Position numbers and translations under genes: made by a program | Part shown: positions 53,423 to 60,970 of the stretch, in pieces | How the letters are laid out: every line of letters starts with the position of its first letter | Position numbering within the stretch: the stretch's first letter is position 1 | The notes under the pieces: generated by a model | Database searches by the model: none | Seen by the model: only the letters and a program-made list of their open reading frames with translations | Told to the model about the DNA's origin: nothing | Assembly: GCF_036898825.1 (NCBI RefSeq) | Contig: NZ_JARUND010000001.1 | Span: 4,216,001 to 4,280,000, forward strand | Origin: Streptomyces sp. B21-083 | Lineage (GTDB): Bacteria; Actinomycetota; Actinomycetes; Streptomycetales; Streptomycetaceae | Length of the DNA: 64,000 bases | Reading direction: 5' to 3'

Positions 53423-54531
53423 GCCACTTCCAGGGAATTCTCGACGGAGCCGCGCCCGAGGGCACACAGCCGGTCGAGATCAAGCTCGCCGACCGGCAGA
53501 CGGTCTGGCAGCTGGACAGCTCAGCCGGCTTCGCCGCCAAGGTGACCCAGGGCCGAGCAGCGATCTTCATATGCGACAAGACAGCCGCGCTGACCCTGGA
53601 CACACTGAAGGAGTGTTGTTCGCCCTTCGGGGTGGGCGAGCCGGTCGAGTGCGACGAGTCGCAGTACATTCTCGCGATCGGACTGCTCGACGACACCACG
53701 CTCATGGTTCTGGGCTCGGATGCGGACGTCACGGCCTCGCCGGTGGAGTTCTCCCCCACCAGTGACGACGTACGGAGCATCGTCGGCACGATCGGCGACT
53801 ACTACTACGGCTACGAGGACCGCTACCGGACCGTCTACGAGAACGGCGCCGAACTGTGGGAGTCGGGGGAGCCGAACGCCTCGCTCCTCCAGCTGATCCG
53901 GGAGCGCCCGGACGTCTTCGCCGGGCAGATCATCGACCTGGGCTGCGGCGAGGGACGCGACTCCCTGTACCTGTTGTCACAGGGACACGACGTCGTCTCG
54001 GTCGACGTGTCGCACTCGGCCCTGACTCGCGCGCGTGAGCTGGCCACCGCCGCGAACCTGGACGCCTCGGGGTTCGTGGAGCGCGACATCATCTACCTCC
54101 GCGGCTTCGGTGAGAACAGCTTCGACCTCGCCATGAACATGGGCTGCCTCCACATGCTCGTCGACGAGGAGCAGCGAGGCAGCCACATCTCCCGCGTCTT
54201 CGACATCCTCCGCCCGGGCGGACACTTCGTCGTGGACCACTGCGCGAGCGAGTGGGGCAAGGGCTTCTTCTCGATTCCGGACTACGAGGAGGTCGCCGAC
54301 GACATGGTTCCGGGCCGGGTGATCTCCAGGCGGATCCGGGTCGCGGACGGCGAGAAGAACATCGGCCTGGAGGTGCTCCCCTTCTCGGAGCGCTCCGGTG
54401 ACGCCCTGGCCGAGGAGATCAGCCGGTACGGCTTCAGCCTGGTGAGCAGCACGCACACCGACACCGAGGCGTTCGGATCCTCGGCGATGCTCCTGTTCCA
54501 GAAGCCGGCGGACGGGAAGCCGACTTCCTGA
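53419..54531 (+). CDS. SAM-dependent methyltransferase with extra N-terminal domain
   Basis: 370 residues. The class I SAM site is IIDLGCGEGRDSLYLLSQG near residue 172, with DVVSVDVSHSALTRAREL (acidic loop) and NSFDLAMNMGCLHMLVDEE. The first about 110 residues (MSHFQGILDGAAP to DVTASPVEFSPTSDD) are a beta-rich domain I do not recognise, with two adjacent cysteines (KECCSPF), possibly substrate-recognising. Last gene of the operon; a 20-bp-stem terminator follows. It is not of the PIMT type used in imide-forming RiPPs as far as I can see. Confidence 0.85.
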   Translation: MSHFQGILDGAAPEGTQPVEIKLADRQTVWQLDSSAGFAAKVTQGRAAIFICDKTAALTLDTLKECCSPFGVGEPVECDESQYILAIGLLDDTTLMVLGSDADVTASPVEFSPTSDDVRSIVGTIGDYYYGYEDRYRTVYENGAELWESGEPNASLLQLIRERPDVFAGQIIDLGCGEGRDSLYLLSQGHDVVSVDVSHSALTRARELATAANLDASGFVERDIIYLRGFGENSFDLAMNMGCLHMLVDEEQRGSHISRVFDILRPGGHFVVDHCASEWGKGFFSIPDYEEVADDMVPGRVISRRIRVADGEKNIGLEVLPFSERSGDALAEEISRYGFSLVSSTHTDTEAFGSSAMLLFQKPADGKPTS

Positions 54532-54553
54532 TCCAGCCCCGACCGGCCAGGAC

Positions 54554-54607
54554 CGAAAGCGGCGGCCCTCCGGTTCCCCCCAGGGATCCGGAGGGCCGCC
54601 GCTTTCG
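54554..54607. terminator. Long hairpin terminator of the peptide cluster
   Basis: A perfect 20-bp inverted repeat (arms at 54554-54573 and 54588-54607, GC-rich, with AAAG/CTTT at the base) around a 14-base loop, 22 bp after the methyltransferase stop. It closes the cluster on the right. The remaining 169 bp to the TetR gene contain repeated CGATCG words but no gene. Confidence 0.9.
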
Positions 54608-54776
54608 TTCATGTCCCGGGGCCACGGCAGCGATGGAGAGGTGGGTGGCCGCATAGGAGTCGGAGGGAAAGTACCCAGGATCGCGCGCGAGCGGTCGAAC
54701 CCATGGTGTTCGATCGTCATCGATCGTCACTTCGATCGCCATCGTCAGTTCATCGACCGAGTCGGCGACCGAGTCG

Positions 54777-55406
54777 TCAGGCGGCGGGGTGGCAGGGCGC
54801 CAGGGTGGCGTGGATCTGGTCGCGGATGTCGGCGAGCAAGGCTTCGTCGCTGCGGTCCAGGTACATGGTGGCGGTGGTGCTGAGGTGGATGATCGCGATG
54901 ATCACGCGTGCCAACTTCGCCGCCTCGGCGGCATCGACGCACTCCTCGCGGGTGAGCAGGCCGGTGATGCCGCCCTCAAGGCGGGCGGCGAGAGCGACGC
55001 CCGCACGCCGGTAGGGCTCGGCGGGGTCGCCGAAGACGAGCTCTTGCAGGTACGTGCGGCCGTTCTCGATCTGCTCCCTCACGCACGCCACCACGGGACG
55101 GATGAGCGCGACGACCGGATCGAGCACACCCTGCCCGTCGATGGCATCGGCAGCCGCGAGGCCGTCGTCGACAGCGGCGGCGAACTTCTCGTTCTGCACC
55201 ATGATCAGTAACTCCGCCTTCGTGGAGGCGTACCGGTACAGGGTGCCGATCGCGACATCGGCCCGGTCGGCGATCTGCTGCGTCGTGACCCCGCCGATGC
55301 CGTGCCCGGCGAACAGCTCGCGGGCCGCGGTCATGATGCGCTCGCGCTTGTCCTGCGTGGCCCGCTCCCGGCGCCCGATCGGCGTATGACCACGTCCACG
55401 TCCCAT
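54777..55406 (-). CDS. TetR-family repressor (left of oxidoreductase operon)
   Basis: 209 residues. HTH: RIMTAARELFAGHGIGGVTTQQIADRADVAIGTLYRYASTKAELL. The ligand domain contains IENGRTYLQELVFGDPAEPYRRAG, a stretch nearly repeated in the second TetR at 58522, so the two are paralogues. Divergent from the three-gene operon, with a strong promoter and TGAGTCGACTCA palindrome between. Confidence 0.9.
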   Translation of the reverse strand: MGRGRGHTPIGRRERATQDKRERIMTAARELFAGHGIGGVTTQQIADRADVAIGTLYRYASTKAELLIMVQNEKFAAAVDDGLAAADAIDGQGVLDPVVALIRPVVACVREQIENGRTYLQELVFGDPAEPYRRAGVALAARLEGGITGLLTREECVDAAEAAKLARVIIAIIHLSTTATMYLDRSDEALLADIRDQIHATLAPCHPAA

Positions 55407-55417
55407 GGAGACCTCCC

Positions 55418-55446
55418 TTGACAGAAATATTGAGTCGACTCATAAT
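55418..55446 (+). promoter_or_regulatory. Strong sigma70-type promoter of the oxidoreductase operon
   Basis: TTGACA at 55418-55423 and CATAAT at 55441-55446 with a 17-bp spacer, a near-perfect housekeeping promoter reading right. The operator palindrome overlaps its spacer and -10 box. Confidence 0.75.
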
Positions 55447-55458
55447 TGAGTGTACTCG
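55431..55458. promoter_or_regulatory. TetR operator pair, TGAGTCGACTCA and TGAGTGTACTCG
   Basis: A perfect 12-bp palindrome at 55431-55442 and a one-mismatch copy at 55447-55458, 16 bp apart. They cover the -10 region of the rightward promoter. Repression by the adjacent TetR, and perhaps by its paralogue, is inferred. Confidence 0.7.
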
Positions 55459-55553
55459 GATTAGCCGGACGGGGCGAGACCTCGGCATCCCGCCGCGTTG
55501 GCGGATCCGTCGCAAACCTGGATAACTAGGAACAAAGCAAGGAGCGACGCCCC

Positions 55554-56552
55554 ATGCGAGCGTTCGTCGTCACCAAGTACAAGGAACCGCTTCAGGAGGC
55601 GGACGCCCCCGAACCCACCGTGGGGGAGCACGACGTGCTCGTACGAGTGGAGGCCGCCGGGCTCAATCCGCTGGACGAGAAGATCCGCGCCGGCGAGTTC
55701 AAGCAGATCCTGCCGTACAAGCTGCCACTCATCCTTGGCAACGATGTCGCGGGCACTGTCATCCGCGTCGGAACGGGTGTCCGCGGCTTCAAGCCCGGAG
55801 ACGAGGTCTACGCCCGGCCCGACCAGAGCCGTATCGGTACGTTCGCCGAGCGCATCGCCGTCGCGGAGGGCGACCTGGCGCTCAAGCCGGCGTCGATCAG
55901 CATGGCGGAGGCGGGCTCGCTGCCGCTGGTGGCACTCACCGCATGGCAGGCGCTGGTGGAGCGCGGAAAGGTGCGGCCCGGGCAGAAGGTTCTCATCCAC
56001 GCCGGGGCCGGCGGGGCCGGTTCGATCGCGATCCAGCTCGCCAAGCACCTCGGGGCGAGTGTGGCCACGACCGCCGGCGCCTCGAACGCGGACTTCGTGC
56101 GCGAACTCGGTGCGGACACCGTGATCGACTACCGCACCCAGGACTTCGAGCAGCTCCTCTCCGGCTACGACCTGGTGCTGGACAGCCTCGGCGGGGAGAA
56201 CCTCGAGAAGTCCCTCCGGGTGCTCAAGCCCGGCGGCAAGGCCATCGGGATCTCCGGCCCCCCGGACCCCGCGTTCGCCCGCGAGGCCGGCCTGAACCCG
56301 CTACTGCGCCTGGTGATCGCAGGTCTCAGCAGCAAGATCCGCAAGCAGGCGAAGAAGCTCGACGTGACGTACGAGTTCCTGCTCATGCGCGCCGACGGCG
56401 AGCAGCTTCGGCAGATCACCGCCCTCGTCGAACAGGGCGCGCTGCGCCCGGTCGTGGGGAAGGTGTTCGGCTTCGACCAGACCCCGCAGGCGCTGCTGTC
56501 CCTGTCCCAGGGCGGCACCCGCGGAAAAACCGTCATCACCGGCTGCAACTGA
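55554..56552 (+). CDS. NADP-dependent quinone oxidoreductase (MDR superfamily)
   Basis: 332 residues. MDR fold without zinc ligands: RVEAAGLNPLDEKIRAGEF, PLILGNDVAGTVIRVGTGVRGFKPGD, and the nucleotide loop HAGAGGAGSIAIQLAKHLGA. AGSLPLVALTAWQAL is typical of QOR-like enzymes. Reduction of quinones or enones with NADPH is the family reaction. First gene of a co-directional set with the hydrolase and EthD-like genes. Confidence 0.92.
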   Translation: MRAFVVTKYKEPLQEADAPEPTVGEHDVLVRVEAAGLNPLDEKIRAGEFKQILPYKLPLILGNDVAGTVIRVGTGVRGFKPGDEVYARPDQSRIGTFAERIAVAEGDLALKPASISMAEAGSLPLVALTAWQALVERGKVRPGQKVLIHAGAGGAGSIAIQLAKHLGASVATTAGASNADFVRELGADTVIDYRTQDFEQLLSGYDLVLDSLGGENLEKSLRVLKPGGKAIGISGPPDPAFAREAGLNPLLRLVIAGLSSKIRKQAKKLDVTYEFLLMRADGEQLRQITALVEQGALRPVVGKVFGFDQTPQALLSLSQGGTRGKTVITGCN

Positions 56553-56628
56553 CCCACCGCGACCGCGGCGGCTGACCCAACCCACACCCGGTCCTCCCGG
56601 ACCGTCGACCATTCTGAGGGAAACCATC

Positions 56629-57495
56629 ATGAGCGACAACGACACCCGGAACGAACCCGTCATCACCTCGTACGCGCAGGCCCCGGCCCGCACCATCAGC
56701 ATCGGTGACGTCACCTACGCCTACCGCGAGCTGGGACCGAAGGGTGACATCCCCGTCGTCTTCTTCGTCCACCTCGCCGCGACCCTGGACAACTGGGACC
56801 CGCGCATCATCGACCCCGTCGCGCAGGGCCGTCACGTCATCACCTTCGACCAGCGTGGTGTCGGGGCGTCCACGGGCCAGGTGCCGGACAGCATCGAGGC
56901 GATGGCCGACGACGCCTACGCCTTCATCACGGCGCTCGGGTTCGACAAGGTCGACGTCTTCTCCTTCTCCCTCGGCGGCATGATCGCCCAGGCCCTCGTG
57001 GTGAAGCACCCCGAACTCGTCCGCAAGCTCGTCCTCACCGGCACCGGGCCGAAGGGCGGCAAGGACATGGACAAGGTCGCCGGCACCACGTACGCGGACA
57101 TGCTGCGCGCCCTCGTGACCCGGTCCGACCCCAAGGAGTTCCTGTTCTTCAACCGCGACGCCGCCGGTAAGCCCGCCGCCCGCGCGTTCGTCGACCGCCT
57201 CGCGGAGCGCACCGAGGACCGCGACGCGGAGATCAAGATCAAGGCGTTCCAGACGCAGCTGAAGGCGATCAAGAAGTGGGGGCGCGGCACCCCAGACGAC
57301 CTGTCGAAGATCACTCATCCCACCCTGATCGCCAACGGCGACAACGACCGCATGGTGCCCTCGATCCTCTCCGACGACCTGCACCAGCGCATCAAGGGCA
57401 GTGAGCTGGTCATCTACCCCGACTCCGGGCACGGCGCCATCTTCCAGTACCACGAGGAGTTCGCCCCCCTCGCGGTCGAGTTCCTCGCCCGCTGA
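56629..57495 (+). CDS. Alpha/beta-hydrolase fold enzyme
   Basis: 288 residues. HLAATLDNW oxyanion segment, FDQRGVGASTGQ, nucleophile Ser in SFSLGGMIAQAL, acid in NGDNDRMVP and His in PDSGHGAIFQYH. It resembles non-haem peroxidase/esterase-like members. Spaced 76 bp after the oxidoreductase and preceded by GAGGGAA. Confidence 0.9.
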   Translation: MSDNDTRNEPVITSYAQAPARTISIGDVTYAYRELGPKGDIPVVFFVHLAATLDNWDPRIIDPVAQGRHVITFDQRGVGASTGQVPDSIEAMADDAYAFITALGFDKVDVFSFSLGGMIAQALVVKHPELVRKLVLTGTGPKGGKDMDKVAGTTYADMLRALVTRSDPKEFLFFNRDAAGKPAARAFVDRLAERTEDRDAEIKIKAFQTQLKAIKKWGRGTPDDLSKITHPTLIANGDNDRMVPSILSDDLHQRIKGSELVIYPDSGHGAIFQYHEEFAPLAVEFLAR

Positions 57496-57548
57496 CACCC
57501 CGGACACGTGAACCACACGTTCCTGACCAGGAACAGAAGGGCAGCACC

Positions 57549-58355
57549 ATGAGCACGTCACCGTCTACCGAGCAGCTACGGGTGAAGAAACATCTCACCT
57601 CCTCGATCCTGCTGTGGGTGCGCACCGACCAGCCCCGCCAGACCGGGCTGGACTACTGGAAGGGTCCGCACTCGGGGATCATCTCCGCCACCCCTGGCCT
57701 GGCGGAGTACCGGCAGATCCACCTCGCCGAGCACAACCCGGGCCGGTGGCCGGCGACCGACGGGGTGGAGACCTCGATCCCCGCCGGGCGGAAGGTCGAC
57801 GGCGTCGCGGAAGTCACCTTCCAGTCGGCGCTCGCACCCCTGCACGGACGCAAGCAGACGCAGCTGGCCTACGCGGACGAGATCAACGTGTTCCGCCGCA
57901 CCCTGCTCTACGCCGGGCCGCCGAACTCATCCCGTTGGTACGACGTCGCAGGCCCGGGAGAGAAGGTCGGTACTCGCGCCCTGGTCTACCTACGCCGCCG
58001 GGACGGGGTCAGCGGCGGTGAGTTCCGGAAGTTCGTCAAGACGCAGCTCGTTCCCGCACTCGCCGGGACCGGCGTACTGAAGGAACTGCGCACGCAGACG
58101 TTCCTGCCCTGGATCGAAAAGCTCTGGGACACCCCGAACGTGGCTCACGACAACCCCGCCGACCAGCACTTCCACGCCTCGCTCGTCCTCGGGTTCACCG
58201 ACACCGCGTCACGGGACGCCTTCTTCAGCAGCGACGTGACCGGGGAACTCGCCGGCCGGCTGGCACCGTTCGCCTCGGCTGTCCACGCGTACGACATCGC
58301 CGCCACCCTCACCTACGTCAAGGACGGCGTCATCCTCCCGCACTACGAGGAGTGA
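57549..58355 (+). CDS. EthD-like dimeric alpha/beta-barrel protein
   Basis: 268 residues, apparently two ferredoxin-like halves: LLWVRTDQPRQTGLDYWKGPHSGI with LAEYRQIHLAE, and ALVYLRRRDGVSGGEFRKFVKTQLVPAL with HFHASLVLGFTD. The DYWKGPH motif is typical of EthD-type proteins. Substrate unknown. Third gene of the operon, 53 bp after the hydrolase with AGAAGGG upstream of the ATG. Confidence 0.72.
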   Translation: MSTSPSTEQLRVKKHLTSSILLWVRTDQPRQTGLDYWKGPHSGIISATPGLAEYRQIHLAEHNPGRWPATDGVETSIPAGRKVDGVAEVTFQSALAPLHGRKQTQLAYADEINVFRRTLLYAGPPNSSRWYDVAGPGEKVGTRALVYLRRRDGVSGGEFRKFVKTQLVPALAGTGVLKELRTQTFLPWIEKLWDTPNVAHDNPADQHFHASLVLGFTDTASRDAFFSSDVTGELAGRLAPFASAVHAYDIAATLTYVKDGVILPHYEE

Positions 58356-58484
58356 AGTGTGGGCCGTTTCGCGTTAATGTGTCGATCAGTCAGGGTGCGT
58401 ACCTCGGACCAGGGTGCCCGCGCGTCGCCATGGGAGAATGACCCGGGGCTCATTCGAACCCGCAGCAGTGAGTGCGGTCAGAAC

Positions 58485-58496
58485 TGAGCTTAGTCA
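58485..58496. promoter_or_regulatory. Degenerate TetR operator before second TetR gene
   Basis: TGAGCTTAGTCA keeps 8 of 12 positions of the palindrome TGAGTCGACTCA found upstream of the operon. It overlaps a CATTAT -10-like box at 58495-58500 ahead of the second TetR gene, so cross-regulation is plausible. Confidence 0.35.
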
Positions 58497-58521
58497 TTAT
58501 CTATTCCCAGAGGACACCGTC

Positions 58522-59124
58522 ATGCCTGTCGCCTCCCAGCCGGCCGGACGGCGCGAGCGGAACAAGCAGGACAAGCTCGACCGCATCACCGCCGCCGCAA
58601 GCGAACTGTTCGCCGTCCACGGCGTCAACGAGGTCACGACCCAACAGATCGCCGACAAAGCCGATATCGGCGCTGGAACGCTGTTCCTCTACGCGAAAAC
58701 CAAGGGCGAGCTTCTCCTGCTCGTGCAGAACGCCCATTACGCCGAAGCACTCAAGCGCGGCCGAGCGGACGCCGAGACCATCCCTGATGTGCTGGACGCG
58801 GTGCTGGCGATCGTCCGGCCGGTCGTGGAATGCAACCGCAAGCAGATCGAGAACGGGCGCATCTACCTACGGGAGATGGTCTTCGGCGACCCCGAGGAGC
58901 CCCGCCACGGCGAAGCCCTCGCCTTGGTCGCGCAGGCCGAGGAGGCCATCGCCGCCGTGCTGCACCGAGACGAACGGATCGGAGAAGGCGATGCCTCGAC
59001 GCTGGCACACATCGTGTCGGCCGTGATGTTCCTCAGCATGGCGGTGAACATGAACATCGCCTTGAGCGTCGAGGAGATCGTGCAGGACATCCGGGGTCAG
59101 ATCGGCCTCCTGCTGCCGCGCTGA
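58522..59124 (+). CDS. TetR-family repressor (right of oxidoreductase operon)
   Basis: 200 residues from the ATG at 58522, after AGAGGA; the longer frame from 58414 has no support. HTH: RITAAASELFAVHGVNEVTTQQIADKADIGAGTLFLYAKTKGELL. IENGRIYLREMVFGDPEEPRHGEAL mirrors the TetR at 54777. Having both regulators at the two ends of the same operon suggests duplication and possibly different ligands. Confidence 0.9.
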   Translation: MPVASQPAGRRERNKQDKLDRITAAASELFAVHGVNEVTTQQIADKADIGAGTLFLYAKTKGELLLLVQNAHYAEALKRGRADAETIPDVLDAVLAIVRPVVECNRKQIENGRIYLREMVFGDPEEPRHGEALALVAQAEEAIAAVLHRDERIGEGDASTLAHIVSAVMFLSMAVNMNIALSVEEIVQDIRGQIGLLLPR

Positions 59125-59438
59125 AGGCGACGGCCGGGCGCGATGTCGCGGGCATGGACGCCGCCCGTCCGCCCGGTGAAACCGAGGCCGAGTCCCCCTC
59201 ACCCTCACGGCCTTCGTCGTGGTCACGTGCACCTTGGTCGGAGCACAGGATCAGACGAAGGCCGCTCCCGTGTCCGGCTAATCCCCAGGTGAGCGACTCA
59301 GTTCGAGACCCGTTCGAGGCCGGTTGTCCTGCCGCACCAGACCTTGAGCGAATCTCACCGAAGACTGACGGATCACACTCCGTCTCGCCGAAGTTTGAGT
59401 GACTGTGGCACCGCGCTCCGATCACGCCGAGCAGGTAC
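59125..59438. other. Gap without a clear gene; possible gene remnant
   Basis: 314 bp. One short frame, closed on the left by a stop, reads PLTLTAFVVVTCTLVGAQ and ends at a TAA near 59280; it could be the last helix of a lost membrane protein. Nothing else is supported. Confidence 0.25.
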
Positions 59439-60068
59439 TCACTGATTCCGCTTTCCTGACGTGAACGGGCCGGACACGGGGGCTACACACTTGTCGACGA
59501 CGGTCTCCTCGCCGGCCGCCGAGCCCTCCAAGCAGAGCCGTCCGCCCTTGTCACGCAGGTCGAGGAAGAACCGTGTGGTCGCGCCCGACTGCTTCAGGTC
59601 GTGAATGCGCTCGTCGACATAGCCGAGGTCGTTCAGGATCGTCCTGACCTTGGTGGGGGTGGGATCCGCCAGATCCCAGAGTGCCTGGGCGATGCGCTCC
59701 TCATGGAGATTGCTCGCGCACCAGTCACGAGCATTCAACTCCACTTCCGGCCCCGCGGTGGGGGCGATGGGCTCGACGTCCGGCGGTGTCTCCACCGCGC
59801 CAGGCGGCAGTGGCAGCGCCGGACCGCTCGGCGGCGGCTCCGGCGGTGCGCTCGGGGGACACGACTGCTCGATCCTGTCCAGTATCTCCGTGAGGCCGGG
59901 CCGGGCCTTGGCGGTGTCAGCGGGCTCGCTTCGCAGTTTGCCGGCGCTTGTCTTCTCGGTGTCGCAGGCGGCGAGCGCCAGAGCGGCAAATGCTGTCATC
60001 ACGAGCGTGTGCCGTGAGCGGCGCGGGAAGCGGGTAACCGTGCTGGTCAGGGCAGGGGGTCGTCTCAT
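59439..60068 (-). CDS. Putative lipoprotein of unknown function
   Basis: 209 residues from the ATG at 60068 (MRRPPALTS). A basic N-terminus and hydrophobic helix end in the lipobox ALALAAC, so the mature protein should be lipid-anchored outside the membrane. A Pro-rich stretch (PSAPPEPPPSGPALPLPPG) is followed by a C-terminal helical domain with two Cys pairs (WCASNLHEERIAQALWDLA, LRDKGGRLCLEG, VDKCVAP). No family recognised. A strong palindrome lies in the divergent region upstream. Confidence 0.7.
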   Translation of the reverse strand: MRRPPALTSTVTRFPRRSRHTLVMTAFAALALAACDTEKTSAGKLRSEPADTAKARPGLTEILDRIEQSCPPSAPPEPPPSGPALPLPPGAVETPPDVEPIAPTAGPEVELNARDWCASNLHEERIAQALWDLADPTPTKVRTILNDLGYVDERIHDLKQSGATTRFFLDLRDKGGRLCLEGSAAGEETVVDKCVAPVSGPFTSGKRNQ

Positions 60069-60097
60069 GCGCCAAGTCTGCAATCAAGCCGCCCCCT

Positions 60098-60123
60098 GCA
60101 CGTGAGTACTCGTACTCACGTGC
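60098..60123. promoter_or_regulatory. 26-bp near-perfect palindrome, candidate operator
   Basis: GCACGTGAGTAC, two bases, then GTACTCACGTGC: 12-bp perfect arms. AGTACTCG recurs just to the right (GGAGTACTCGC at about 60127-60137). It lies in the divergent region between the lipoprotein and DUF1737 genes. The tight 2-bp centre argues for a protein-binding site rather than a terminator. Confidence 0.55.
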
Positions 60124-60217
60124 GCAGGAGTACTCGCTCAAATGTCTGATGAGACGTGACCAAACTTCACTGAGACGAGACATCGGTAGTTAAAGAACGA
60201 GCTGAGAACCTGTTCCC

Positions 60218-60403
60218 ATGAGTACACCACCGGACGGATTGCCCATCTACCGTGTCGTGACCGGCCCGGACGACGCCACCTTCTGCCGCCGGGTGAGCGA
60301 GGCGATCGACCTGGGCTACGCACTGTACGAAGGCCCGGCCGTCACCTTCAACGGCGAGAACGTCATCGTCGCCCAGGCACTGGTCTGGCGAACGCTGCCT
60401 TAG
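60218..60403 (+). CDS. DUF1737 small protein
   Basis: 61 residues. YRVVTGPDDATFCRRVSEAIDLGYALYEGPAVTFNGENVIVAQALVW matches the complete DUF1737 domain, a small alpha/beta fold of unknown function often found near stress or defence genes. It overlaps the truncated ATPase gene tail-to-tail by 4 bp. Confidence 0.85.
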   Translation: MSTPPDGLPIYRVVTGPDDATFCRRVSEAIDLGYALYEGPAVTFNGENVIVAQALVWRTLP

Positions 60404-60705
60404 CGCCATGCCGTGCTGCCGGGGTCATCACCGTGCTCCCACCGCCGTTGCATGGCCTGCGGGACCCCGGCACCCGCCACCTCGCACCACACCGTCTTGC
60501 CCACGGCCTCCATCTCCATCTCCACCTCAACGCCCCACCGCACGGCGAGGGCACCGAGCAGCGCCAGTCCGCGCCCCGACTCGTCGGCTCGCGCGGCGCT
60601 GAGCAGCACCGGAAGGGCTCGCGGGTCGGGATCGCCGACCTCGACCCGGATACGGGCGCCGTCCACACACGCCACCCGCACGGAAACGGGCGTCCCCTCC
60701 CCCAC
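60400..60705 (-). pseudogene. 5'-truncated anti-sigma-type ATPase gene
   Basis: 101 codons encode only the second half of a GHKL ATPase: VRVACVDGARIRVEVGDPDPRALPVLL (D-box), ESGRGLALLGALAVRWGV (G1) and GKTVWCEV (G2). The N-box with ELVTNA is missing, so it cannot bind ATP normally. A GTG at 60705 could still start translation. The 5' half has been lost at about 60706, where an unrelated truncated frame begins on the other strand. Confidence 0.65.
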
Positions 60706-60970
60706 GCAAGGGGCATCCGATCCGGTTCGCCGGCACCCTTCAGTACAACGACGGCACCGTCTGGAAGCCGCTCAGCAGCGGCTCCCCCACCCTCGGCTTC
60801 CGGCCCCGCGGCTCCACCGCCTACCCCGTCGTCGCGGACCTCGGCACGGACAGACACGGTCACCTCGACGGCATGGTGCTCGCCGAACAGGACGGCACCT
60901 GGGCCGTCGCCTTCGACAGCGACACCCAGAACCGGTACTTGAGGAGCGCCCGGGTCAGCGACTACGTCGA
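60706..60970 (+). pseudogene. 5'-truncated gene remnant of unknown family
   Basis: An open frame with strong GC3 bias but no start codon reads GHPIRFAGTLQYNDGTVWKP, then FRPRGSTAYPVVADLGTDRH and VLAEQDGTWAVAFDSDTQNR, ending near RVSDYVDV where the acyl-CoA ligase gene begins on the other strand. The first in-frame ATG is at 60873. It looks like the 3' part of a real gene that lost its beginning. Confidence 0.5.

Noticed and set aside
54434..54742. 102-codon frame MAIEVTIDDDRTPWVRPLARDP
   Set aside because: It runs through the perfect terminator hairpin and into the methyltransferase gene; no ribosome site or family.
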